Shown here: piece after piece, positions 1-6,355 of the stretch
Layout: every line of letters starts with the position of its first letter
How positions within the stretch are numbered: position 1 is the stretch's first letter
DNA from: Actinomycetota bacterium
Lineage (GTDB): Bacteria; Actinomycetota; Actinomycetes; Mycobacteriales; Micromonosporaceae
Direction: 5' to 3'
DNA length: 8,828 bases
Assembly (NCBI GenBank): GCA_005885115.1
Contig: VAXX01000145.1
Location: forward strand, 1,500-10,327
Notes under the pieces: model-generated
Told to the model about the DNA's origin: nothing
Seen by the model: only the letters and a program-made list of their open reading frames with translations
The model's database searches: none
Position numbers and translations under genes: made by a program

Positions 1-627
1 GGACAGCGCCAGCAGGAACGGGAACGAGATCAGGGTCACCAGCGCCAGCGGCAGGTCCAGCAACAGCAGCGCGACCGCGACACTGAGGACCGACAGGGCC
101 GACAGGACAAGGTCTTCGATGCCGCCGTCGAACAGTTCCGAGATCGAGTCCATGTCGCTGGTCAGCCGGGAGATCATGCGCCCCGAGGTGTACCGCTCGT
201 GGAAGCCCACGGACAGCCGCTGGAAGTGTTGGTACACCTGGTTTCGCAGGTCGAACAGCACGGCCTGCCCGACCCGGCCGGACAGCGTGACGAAGCCGCG
301 CTTGCCGACGTACGCGGCGATCGACGAGGCGACGAAGGCGATCCCGACCGCGATCAGTACGGAGAAGTCGCGCGGCGGGCGCAGCAGCGGCGGGATACCG
401 CTGTCGATGCCGAGCTTGACCAGGTACGGGCCGGCCATCTCGGCGCCGCTCTGGAACAGCAGCAGCGCGACGATCGCGAGCAGCACCCGGCGGTGCGGGC
501 GCAGCAGGGAGCCGAGCAGCGCCCGGGAACCGGCCCGTAGCCGTACCGGCGAACCGACCTCGGCCGCGGTCCGCTCCGCGTCCTCCTCGGCGGCCTTGCC
601 CCGCCACGCTTCGACGTCGACGCTCAT
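1..627 (-). CDS. ABC exporter half-transporter, N-terminal membrane part (runs off left edge)
   Basis: This is the first 209 residues of a type IV ABC exporter subunit (TMD-NBD); the rest, including the whole ATPase domain, lies beyond the left edge. I see a hydrophilic, acidic N-terminus (MSVDVEAWRGKAAEED), then TM1 at about residues 49-72, TM2 at about 88-108, and the family-typical intracellular segment around 115-165 (SGRVGQ, LRNQVYQHFQRLS, FHERYTSGRMISRLTSDMD). TM3 at about 172-190 and the start of TM4 follow. Every codon in the visible part reads cleanly. The ATG overlaps the stop of the upstream exporter gene as ATGA, so the two are probably translationally coupled and act as a heterodimer in the cytoplasmic membrane. 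The substrate is unknown; actinobacterial pairs of this kind are usually annotated as multidrug or lipid exporters. The start is chosen because of the ATGA overlap; the Shine-Dalgarno sequence is weak. Confidence 0.9.
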   Translation of the reverse strand, partial: MSVDVEAWRGKAAEEDAERTAAEVGSPVRLRAGSRALLGSLLRPHRRVLLAIVALLLFQSGAEMAGPYLVKLGIDSGIPPLLRPPRDFSVLIAVGIAFVASSIAAYVGKRGFVTLSGRVGQAVLFDLRNQVYQHFQRLSVGFHERYTSGRMISRLTSDMDSISELFDGGIEDLVLSALSVLSVAVALLLLDLPLALVTLISFPFLLALS

Positions 628-2216
628 GCCGCCACCGTTTCCGCGGACAGCACGGCGCGGTACTCCGGCACCGTGGCGAGCAGTTCGGAGTGGGTACCCA
701 CGGCCACGATCTCGCCGTCGGACAGCAGCGCCACCCGGTCGGCCAGGGCCACGGTCGAGGGCCGGTGTACGACGATCAGCGCGGTCGTCCCGTGCAGTAC
801 CCGCGCCAGCGCCTCCTCGACCAGCGCCTCGGTGTGTACGTCCAGCGCCGACAGCGGATCGTCGAGCACCAGTACCCGGGGCTTCCCGAGCACCGCGCGG
901 GCCAGGGCGAGCCGCTGCCGCTGCCCGCCGGACAGCGACAGTCCCTGTTCGCCGACCCGGGTATCCAGGCCCCACGGCAGGTCGTACACGAACTCGGCCT
1001 GGGCCACGGAGAGCGCCTCGGCGATCTCCTCGTCGGTGGCGTCGGGCCGGCCCAGGGTCAGGTTCTCGCGTACCGACATGGAGAACAGCGTGGCCTCCTC
1101 GAAGGCGACCCCGATGACCGCGCGCAGACTGTCCAGCGTCAGGTCGCGGATGTCCCTGCCGTCCAGGGTGATCCGGCCGCCGGTGACGTCGTGGAGCCGG
1201 GGTACGAGCGAGACCAGCGAGGTCTTCCCCGACCCGGTCACGCCGACGATCGCGACCGTCTCACCGGGTGCCACGTCCAGGTCGATCCGGCGCAGTACCG
1301 GCTCGCCGGCGTCGGCGTACCGGAACGCGACCCCCTCGAAGCGCACCGCCCCCACGACGTCGGTACGCCGCAACGAGACCGCCCCGGGAGTGTCCACAAT
1401 GGACGGAGCCTGGTCGAAGACCTCGTAGATCCGGTCCGCCGCGGTCATCGCCTCCTGCCCGTTGGCGATGATCCAGCCCAGCGAGTCGATCGGCCAGACC
1501 AGCATCAGTTGCAGCGAGACGAAGGCGACCAGCTCCCCGACCGTCATCGTGTTCGTGGCGACCGCGTACGCCCCGCCGAGCAGCACGATCGCCAGCGTCA
1601 CGTTGGGCACCGAGTCGAACTCGGCCCAGGTACGGGCGAGCAGCCCCGCCTTGGCGACCCCGGTGTCGTGCAGGGTACGGGCGGCCCGCTCGAACCGCCG
1701 GCCCATGTGCGGCGCCCGGCCGAAGGACTTGATCGTCCGGATCCCCTGCGCGGACTCCTCGACCAGGTCGGCCACGTCGCCCTGCTGGTCCTGCTGGCGC
1801 CGGGAGGTGGACAGGTAGTGCCGGCTGAACTTGCGGGAGAACAGGAACAGCGGGATCGCGCTGACCCCGACCACGAGCCCGAGCGGCCAGTACAGGTGCA
1901 GCAGGAGCGCGACGACCGTGACGTACGTGGCGGTGTTCACGATCAGGAAGATCAGGCCGAACGAGATGAACCGGCGGATCACGCCCAGATCAGTGGTGAT
2001 GCGGGAGAGCAGCTGGCCGATCTGCCACTGGTCGTGGAACGCCACCGGCAGGCGCTGGAGGTGCGCGTACAGGTCGCGGCGGATCTCGTACTCCATGTTG
2101 AGCGCGACGCTCGACTGCACCCATCGACGTAGGAAGATCAGTCCGGCCTCGACCAGGCCCAGCGCGAGCGCGAGCGACCCGAGCAACAGCAGGCCGCGCG
2201 GCTGGTGATGGGTCAC
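624..2216 (-). CDS. ABC exporter half-transporter with degenerate ATP site; lacks TM1
   Basis: The 530-residue frame carries five of the six expected TM helices and a complete ATPase domain, so it is an exporter half-transporter of the cytoplasmic membrane. ATPase motifs: Walker A GVTGSGKTS (about 325-333), a Q-loop that reads AFEEATLFS with Glu where Gln is usual (about 371-379), signature LSGGQRQR (428-435), Walker B VLVLDDPLSALD (448-459), and the H-loop His at about 484. The residue after the Walker B Asp is Asp rather than the catalytic Glu. That is the hallmark of the degenerate subunit of heterodimeric exporters, and the partner would be the overlapping gene ending at the left edge. 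The only in-frame start is GTG at 2216, which falls inside the conserved VIDGPV segment after TM1, and no ATG or GTG lies upstream before the stop at 2364-2366. The real N-terminus is in another frame just upstream (2217-2314). As it stands the gene is probably defective, or misassembled at its 5' end. Confidence 0.85.
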   Translation of the reverse strand: MTHHQPRGLLLLGSLALALGLVEAGLIFLRRWVQSSVALNMEYEIRRDLYAHLQRLPVAFHDQWQIGQLLSRITTDLGVIRRFISFGLIFLIVNTATYVTVVALLLHLYWPLGLVVGVSAIPLFLFSRKFSRHYLSTSRRQQDQQGDVADLVEESAQGIRTIKSFGRAPHMGRRFERAARTLHDTGVAKAGLLARTWAEFDSVPNVTLAIVLLGGAYAVATNTMTVGELVAFVSLQLMLVWPIDSLGWIIANGQEAMTAADRIYEVFDQAPSIVDTPGAVSLRRTDVVGAVRFEGVAFRYADAGEPVLRRIDLDVAPGETVAIVGVTGSGKTSLVSLVPRLHDVTGGRITLDGRDIRDLTLDSLRAVIGVAFEEATLFSMSVRENLTLGRPDATDEEIAEALSVAQAEFVYDLPWGLDTRVGEQGLSLSGGQRQRLALARAVLGKPRVLVLDDPLSALDVHTEALVEEALARVLHGTTALIVVHRPSTVALADRVALLSDGEIVAVGTHSELLATVPEYRAVLSAETVAA

Positions 2217-2314
2217 CGGGCCGTCGATGACCTCGCGGACGTGCCGTAGTGCCGCCGGATGTAGGACCGTAGTCGCCAGAGGTTGGCCAGCGGGCGCCTG
2301 CGATCCGGGGTCAC
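2217..2314 (-). pseudogene. Frame-shifted N-terminal remnant of the exporter at 624-2216
   Basis: Reading from GTG at 2314, the frame gives VTPDRRRPLANLWRLRSYI and then RRHYG. This is the usual cytoplasmic N-terminus of an actinobacterial exporter half (compare LLRPHRR in the neighbouring gene ending at 627). It then drifts into a meaningless tail and stops at the TGA at 2215-2213. From about 2243 a different frame reads HVREVIDGPVTHH, which is the segment that normally follows TM1. The roughly 20-residue hydrophobic helix expected between them is missing, and the two frames are out of register. GGAGG lies directly against the GTG, which is too close for good initiation, so the exact start is uncertain. 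The remnant begins 30 bases after the stop of the alkyltransferase gene on the same strand. Confidence 0.7.
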
Positions 2315-2344
2315 CCTCCGACGGTAGCCAATGGGTACGACGTT

Positions 2345-2845
2345 CTACGACCCGTTTACCCCCTCATGGGTGAGCAGGTGCCGCTTGATCCCGACACCCC
2401 AGCGGTAACCACCGAGCGCGCCGTCGGTCCGTACCACCCGGTGGCACGGCACGAACAACGCCGCCGCGTTGCGGGCGCACGCCTGCGCCGCCGCCCGGAC
2501 CGCCGCCGGCCGGCCGGCCCGCGCCGCGAGCTGCGTGTAGCTGACCGGCGTGCCGGCCGGCACCACCCGCAGCGCCGCCCACCCCTGGGTCAGGAACGGG
2601 CCGCCGCGCTGCTCGACCGGGATCGCGTCGATCGCGGTGAGATCACCATCGAAATACGCGTGCACGGCCTTGGTCATCAGGTCCAGGTCCGCGTCCCCAG
2701 GCGTGCGCAGCATCGGGTGTACGAGCGGCAGAAGCGCCTGTACGTCATCGGTGAACCCGGCCGCGAGTACGGCCGAGTCCCGGGCCAGGATCGTGAACGG
2801 GCCGAACGGTGTGGTGACCGTTGTAGCCGCGGGGATCGGTGCCAT
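2345..2845 (-). CDS. ogt: Methylated-DNA--[protein]-cysteine S-methyltransferase (O6-alkylguanine repair)
   Basis: This 166-residue suicide enzyme transfers the alkyl group from O6-alkylguanine (and O4-alkylthymine) in DNA to its own cysteine, in the cytoplasm. The active-site motif FVPCHRVV is present with Cys134, followed by the family's LGGYRWG (about 144-150). The preceding winged-helix part has VPAGTPVSYTQLAA and the RNAAALF approach to the active site. The length is normal for an Ogt-type protein without the Ada sensor domain. The ATG at 2845 shares its A with the TGA of the upstream Ada/AlkA gene (TGATG), and a good GGAG (2855-2852) lies 6 bases before it. The longer in-frame reading up to about 3031 only overlaps the coding end of Ada/AlkA and has no support. 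Adjacency to Ada/AlkA suggests one adaptive-response operon in which the two halves of an Ada protein are split over two genes. The reading frame is intact. Confidence 0.95.
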   Translation of the reverse strand: MAPIPAATTVTTPFGPFTILARDSAVLAAGFTDDVQALLPLVHPMLRTPGDADLDLMTKAVHAYFDGDLTAIDAIPVEQRGGPFLTQGWAALRVVPAGTPVSYTQLAARAGRPAAVRAAAQACARNAAALFVPCHRVVRTDGALGGYRWGVGIKRHLLTHEGVNGS

Positions 2846-4239
2846 CAGCTTCTCCAGAGTCGTAGCAGGGCGTACGAGCGCCAGGGGCGCCAACGCCGGG
2901 CGTGGTCGTTCAGCGCCGTGGGGTCGGTCGGCAGGCCGAGCCGGCCGGCCGCCCGGCGTACGGCGAGATCGGTGGGCAGGAACACGTCCGGGTCCCCGAG
3001 GGCGCGCAGCGCGACGTACCCGGCGGTCCACGCGCCGACGCCCGGTATCGACAGCAGCGCGGACTCGGTGGCCGCCCGGTCGGCGCCCTCGTCGAGGACG
3101 AGGTCCCCGGATGCGACCGCCGTGGCGAGGTGGCGGATCGTGTCCCGGCGCGCGGCCGGCATCGCGAAGGACCCGTCCGGCAGCTCCGCGACGGTGGCCG
3201 CGTCCGGGAAGGGACCGCCGTCAGGGACCAGGCGCCGCAACACTTTCCGGGCTCCGGCGACCGACACCTGCTGGCCGACCACCGCCCGTACGGCGATCTC
3301 GAACCCGTCCACCGCACGGGGTACCCGTACGCCAGGTTCCTTGTCCACCAACGGTTTGAGTACCGGGTCGGCGGACAGCGTCTCGTCCACGGCCACCGGG
3401 TCGGCGTCCAGGTCGAGCAGGCGCCGGCAGCGCGCCACCGCCGGAGCGAGGTCGCGCAGGTCGGTCAGCGCGAGCGCGGCGTCGACGTACCCGTGCGACG
3501 GAGTCAGCGTCACCGACCCCGTACCGTGGGGCAGGCGCAGCGCCCGCGAATAGCTGGTCGGGTCGGCGTGCTCCACTCCGGGCACCGCGCGGGCGGCCAG
3601 GAACTCCAGCAGCGCGGCGGCGTGCAGCGGGGCACGGTACGCCAGCCGCAGCGACACGGCACCGGGCGTGGCCGTCGGCCGGGCCGCCGCCCGGAGGGCG
3701 GACGGTGGGACCGCGTACACCTCCCGGATCGTCTCGTTGAACTGCCGGACCGACCCGAAACCCGCCGCGAACGCGATCTCCGCCAGCCCCAGGTCGGTCG
3801 ACTCGATGAGGATCCGCGCGGTCTGCGCGCGCTGGGCCCGGGCCAGCGCGAGCGGCCCGGCGCCCAGTTCGGCGGTGAGCATCCGGTGCAGGTGCCGATC
3901 AGTGTACCCGAGCCGGGCCGCCAGCCCCGGTATCCCCTCCCGGTCCACGACGCCGTCGCCGATCAGCCGCATCGCCCGGCCCACCACGTCCGCGCGGACG
4001 TCCCAGTCCGGTGAGCCCGGTGCGGCGTCGGGCCGACAGCGGCGGCAGGCCCGGAAGCCGGAGCGCTGGGCGGCCGCGGCCGACGGGTAGAACCGGACGT
4101 TGCGTCGCTTGGGCGTGATCGCCGGACAGGACGGCCGGCAGTAGATGCCGGTCGATGTCACGGCGGTCACGAACCAGCCGTCGAACCGCCGGTCCCGGCT
4201 GTCGACCGCGCGGTAGCAGCGCTCGAAGTCCAGTTCCAT
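2845..4239 (-). CDS. alkA: Ada/AlkA fusion: methylphosphotriester sensor, AraC-type regulator and 3-methyladenine DNA glycosylase
   Basis: This 464-residue protein has three parts. Residues 1-75 are the Ada zinc/methyl-acceptor domain with all four cysteines (C34, C38, C65, C68; GIYCRPSCPA and FRACRRCRPD). It removes methyl groups from DNA phosphotriesters onto the first cysteine. Residues about 83-184 are an AraC-type double helix-turn-helix (GYTDRHLHRM; IAFAAGFGSVRQFNETI). Residues about 195-464 are an AlkA glycosylase: the N-terminal AlkA fold, then helix-hairpin-helix LLSIPGVGAWTAGYVA (395-410) and VFLPTDLAVRRA with the catalytic Asp at 424. Methylation would turn the protein into a transcriptional activator while the C-terminal domain excises N3-alkylpurines. 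The start at 4239 matches the family N-terminus (MELDFERCYRAV) and has AGGA 8 bases upstream. In-frame starts at 4291 or 4401 would only add a non-conserved tail. It overlaps ogt by one base. The frame is intact. Confidence 0.94.
   Translation of the reverse strand: MELDFERCYRAVDSRDRRFDGWFVTAVTSTGIYCRPSCPAITPKRRNVRFYPSAAAAQRSGFRACRRCRPDAAPGSPDWDVRADVVGRAMRLIGDGVVDREGIPGLAARLGYTDRHLHRMLTAELGAGPLALARAQRAQTARILIESTDLGLAEIAFAAGFGSVRQFNETIREVYAVPPSALRAAARPTATPGAVSLRLAYRAPLHAAALLEFLAARAVPGVEHADPTSYSRALRLPHGTGSVTLTPSHGYVDAALALTDLRDLAPAVARCRRLLDLDADPVAVDETLSADPVLKPLVDKEPGVRVPRAVDGFEIAVRAVVGQQVSVAGARKVLRRLVPDGGPFPDAATVAELPDGSFAMPAARRDTIRHLATAVASGDLVLDEGADRAATESALLSIPGVGAWTAGYVALRALGDPDVFLPTDLAVRRAAGRLGLPTDPTALNDHARRWRPWRSYALLRLWRS
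2852..2855 (-). promoter_or_regulatory. Shine-Dalgarno for ogt
   Basis: GGAG on the minus strand, 6 bases before the ATG at 2845 and inside the last codons of the Ada/AlkA gene. It fixes the short 166-residue start and supports coupled translation. Confidence 0.7.
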
Positions 4240-4375
4240 GCCACCGATCCTGCCTCGTCGCCGGGCCGATGGCTCGCGGAAATCAGACATGGCTACCCCG
4301 GGCTGCGCGCCTCGATCAACGGGACGAAGATATGGCGTTGTATCCCGGCCGGTCCCCCCACCGAAGCGAGGCCCG
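4240..4375. promoter_or_regulatory. Divergent intergenic region between Ada/AlkA and the SPFH gene
   Basis: These 136 bases separate two divergently transcribed genes and must hold both promoters unless the SPFH gene starts further upstream. For the minus strand, TTGATC (4319-4314) followed after 18 bases by TAGCCA (4295-4290) is a weak -35/-10 candidate that would give a leader of about 40 bases. For the plus strand, the A+T-richer patch at 4321-4342 (around GATATGG and TTGTAT) is the only plausible -10 area. I see no LexA-type palindrome and no obvious Ada operator. If Ada autoregulates, its site should be here. The promoter assignments are guesses; only the gene arrangement is firm. Confidence 0.4.
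4248..4251 (-). promoter_or_regulatory. Shine-Dalgarno for Ada/AlkA
   Basis: AGGA on the minus strand, 8 bases before the ATG at 4239. It favours that start over the in-frame ATG at 4291, which has no purine-rich sequence at a proper distance. Confidence 0.6.
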
Positions 4376-5755
4376 ATGACCAACACCGAGAACCGCAACA
4401 CCTACCTGGACCAGGTCGTGGCGCAGCAGGCGCGGTTGGAGCAGGACCTGCGGTCCAGCCGCCCCGCCGCGGCCGCGTCGTTCGCCCCGCCGCCACCTCC
4501 GCCGGGTGCCCCGATGGCACCGGCGCCCAAGCGGGCGCGCGTCGCGGCGCAAGCCGTCTCGGAGGTACCGGCCGGCGGGGGCGCCCCGGTGACCGGCGCC
4601 GTCGAGGTCCGGGTGACCGGGTTCGGGCGGTGGAAGACCGTGGTGGTACCGCCGAACGCGTTCGTCGTACACACCCGGCGCGGGCGGGCCGAGCCGCTGC
4701 ACGTCGGGCTCGGCGTGTCCTTCCGGTACCACCCGGCGACCGACTCGTTCCTGGTCGTACCCGGTGCCATGCAGACGATCCTGATCAGCGCCTTCTGTAT
4801 CTGCCGCGAGCTGCAGGGCCTGCTCGTCCAGGCGTACGTCCAGTGGATCATCCAGGACTTCTCGATCGCGTACCGGAAGCTGGACTTCAGCGACCCGTAC
4901 GACCCGATGCGCCTGGTCAACCTCCAGCTCAAGGAGCAGGCCGAGGCGGCCATCAAGGACAAGGTCGCCACGATGAGCGTGCACGAGGTACTCAGCGACA
5001 AGCAGCCGATCATCGAGGAACTGACCGCCCGGCTGCGCGGGGTGGCCGAAGGTGAGGGCGGCAGCGACACGGGGCTCGGGCTGCGGATCGTCACGGTACA
5101 GATCAAGGAGGCCGTGGTCAGCTCGTCCCGGCTGTGGGAGAACCTGCAGAAGCCGTACCGGGCCGAGCAGAGCCAGCTCGCCCGGCTCGCCGAACTGGCC
5201 GCCGAGGAGGTGATCTCCGAGCGGGAAATGGCTTCGCAGCGGGCTCTGGAGACCCGGCGGATGGAGTCGGAGCGGGAACTGGCCGAGGTACGCGCCCGGG
5301 ACGAGGCGCGCAACTTCGACCGGGAGACCGCCGAGCGGGCCCGCCGGGCTGATCTCGAGAACGGGGCCACCCTGCACGCGCTGCGGTTGGAGCGGGAGCG
5401 GCACGCCGAGCAGACCGAGATCGAGCGGCTGCGCATCGAGCAGGAGTACGCGCTCAAGCAGCAGGCACTGGAGGCGGAGCTGGCGATGGTACGCGCGCGG
5501 GTCGAGGCCGACCACGCCAGCGGGCTGCTCGACCTGGAGCGCGCCCGGCTCCAGGCAAACATCGACAAGGGCCAGTCTCCGGCGAGCATCCAGGCGAAGC
5601 TGATCGACTCCCTGCCGGTGATCGTCGAGCGGCTGCCCAAGCCGGAGGAGCTGCGTTCGGTGACGATCGGCGGTACGGATGGGAGCACGCTCGCCGGTCT
5701 CGTCGCGCAGCTCGGTGCCGTGCTCGGGGCGGTCAAGTCGATCGGTGCCGAGTAG
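4376..5755 (+). CDS. SPFH/band-7 (flotillin-like) domain protein without membrane anchor
   Basis: Of 459 residues, 1-75 are low complexity with a proline run (APPPPPPGAP, about 38-46). About 76-260 is an SPFH (stomatin/prohibitin/flotillin/HflK) domain, recognisable from VEVRVTGFGRWKTVVVPPN, the middle segment around LISAFCICRELQGLL, LKEQAEAAIKDKVATMSVHE and the strand LGLRIVTVQIKEAV. About 262-398 is a long, highly charged Glu/Arg-rich helical region, probably coiled coil. The end (about 403-459) resembles the C-terminus of flotillins: IQAKLIDSLPVIVERLP, then a hydrophobic or amphipathic LAGLVAQLGAVLGAVKSI. There is no signal peptide or N-terminal membrane hairpin, unlike typical stomatins and flotillins, so it may be cytoplasmic or bind membrane peripherally. 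SPFH proteins form large ring or cage scaffolds; the partner here is unknown. Start: ATG at 4376 with GAGG 4 bases upstream; an in-frame ATG at 4289 is possible but would add a basic, non-conserved extension. Confidence 0.85.
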   Translation: MTNTENRNTYLDQVVAQQARLEQDLRSSRPAAAASFAPPPPPPGAPMAPAPKRARVAAQAVSEVPAGGGAPVTGAVEVRVTGFGRWKTVVVPPNAFVVHTRRGRAEPLHVGLGVSFRYHPATDSFLVVPGAMQTILISAFCICRELQGLLVQAYVQWIIQDFSIAYRKLDFSDPYDPMRLVNLQLKEQAEAAIKDKVATMSVHEVLSDKQPIIEELTARLRGVAEGEGGSDTGLGLRIVTVQIKEAVVSSSRLWENLQKPYRAEQSQLARLAELAAEEVISEREMASQRALETRRMESERELAEVRARDEARNFDRETAERARRADLENGATLHALRLERERHAEQTEIERLRIEQEYALKQQALEAELAMVRARVEADHASGLLDLERARLQANIDKGQSPASIQAKLIDSLPVIVERLPKPEELRSVTIGGTDGSTLAGLVAQLGAVLGAVKSIGAE

Positions 5756-5775
5756 GGCTGGTGCCGGGTAGGGCT
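5744..5775. repeat. Tandem duplication of a 16-base unit across the convergent stop codons
   Basis: GGTGCCGAGTAGGGCT (5744-5759) is followed immediately by GGTGCCGGGTAGGGCT (5760-5775), with one mismatch. The first copy holds the last codons and TAG stop of the SPFH gene. The second fills the gap and reaches into the TAG stop codon (5776-5774, minus strand) of the ApbE gene. It looks like a replication-slippage duplication. Confidence 0.85.
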
Positions 5776-6355
5776 ACGCGGCCACCGGAAGGCGGGCGCT
5801 GCGCAGGGCGCGCCCGTCTTCGGTGACCACGGCCGACTCGTACCCGTCGAGCCCGGCCATCCACCGCGTGGTACCCCCGCTCGTACGTCCCGGACGTGGC
5901 CATGGCGAGGTCCGTACCGGTGAGCACCCAGCACAGCCGGTCCGCCTCCCACGGGTGCCGGATGCCGATCCGCCACTCCTGACCAGGCGAGGGCCGGCCG
6001 CGCATGCTGACGTCCCCGCCGGCGTTGAGGCAGTGGTTCACCGACCCTGCCGCGGCGAGCCGGTCCGAGGCGACCTGTACCGACCAGCCCTTGACGTACC
6101 CGGACGGGTCCAGCCGCCCGGTCGCGTACACGTCGAAGTACCCGTCGGTGGCCCGCCACAGGTCGGCACCCGCGGCCAGTACCTGACGCAGGTCGCAGGA
6201 GTACGCGCCGGGGTCGATCTCGCCCCGGTCCAGCCGGTTGACCTCGCTGTCCGGCCGGTACGTGCTGAACCGCGCGTCGACCTCGTGCAGCCACGCGAAC
6301 GTGGCGTCGGCCAGCCCGGCGAGCTGGGCTCGACCCGCCGGTACCCGGCCGTCAT
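5774..6355 (-). pseudogene. apbE: FAD:protein FMN transferase (ApbE family), broken in two places
   Basis: ApbE enzymes use FAD to attach FMN covalently to a threonine of target proteins. The start ATG overlaps the stop of the upstream ABC gene (ATGA) and reads MTAGYRRVEP, the usual ApbE opening. By about 6325 the family sequence has moved to another frame: FAWLHEVDARFSTYRPDSEV, then NRLDRGEI, ATDGYFDVYATG, LDPSGYVKGW, LNAGGDV, WRIGIRHPW and AMATSGTYERGYHAVDG. Near 5855-5868 it jumps again, ending AGLDGYESAVVTEDGRA in a third frame, with the stop TAG at 5776-5774. Missing are an N-terminal stretch (roughly 15-20 residues, where VMGT-type sequence is expected) and roughly 40 residues that normally include the ASVTV strand and the ADA-x-AT metal-site motif. 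With 582 bases it is short for the family. No uninterrupted product can be made. It is either decayed or misassembled. Confidence 0.82.
5791..5820 (+). terminator. Possible hairpin after the SPFH gene (weak)
   Basis: CGGGCGC (5793-5799) can pair with GCGCCCG (5810-5816) across a 10-base loop, about 40 bases after the SPFH stop, followed by TCTT. There is no real T-tract, and the sequence lies inside the C-terminal codons of the convergent ApbE gene, so the hairpin may be a by-product of G+C-rich coding sequence. Confidence 0.2.

Noticed and set aside
119..1117. A 332-codon plus-strand frame near the left edge
   Set aside because: It is an Arg/Pro/Ser-rich shadow of the two exporter genes on the minus strand.
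690..2132. A 480-codon open frame on the plus strand
   Set aside because: It is antisense to the exporter at 624-2216; the product is rich in Arg, Pro, Gln and Gly with no domain sense, as expected from a G+C-rich shadow frame.
2508..2560. GCCGGCCGGCC-type palindromes as a possible regulatory hairpin
   Set aside because: They fall in well-conserved ogt codons (Ala-Gly-Arg-Pro) and are expected from base composition.
4402..6294. A 630-codon open frame on the minus strand crossing the SPFH gene and ApbE
   Set aside because: It is antisense to the clear SPFH gene and out of frame with ApbE; the serine- and arginine-rich product matches nothing.
6038..6355. A separate small protein starting MTAGYRRVEP
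   Set aside because: Only the first ten or so residues are meaningful (the ApbE start). The rest is ApbE read in the wrong frame.
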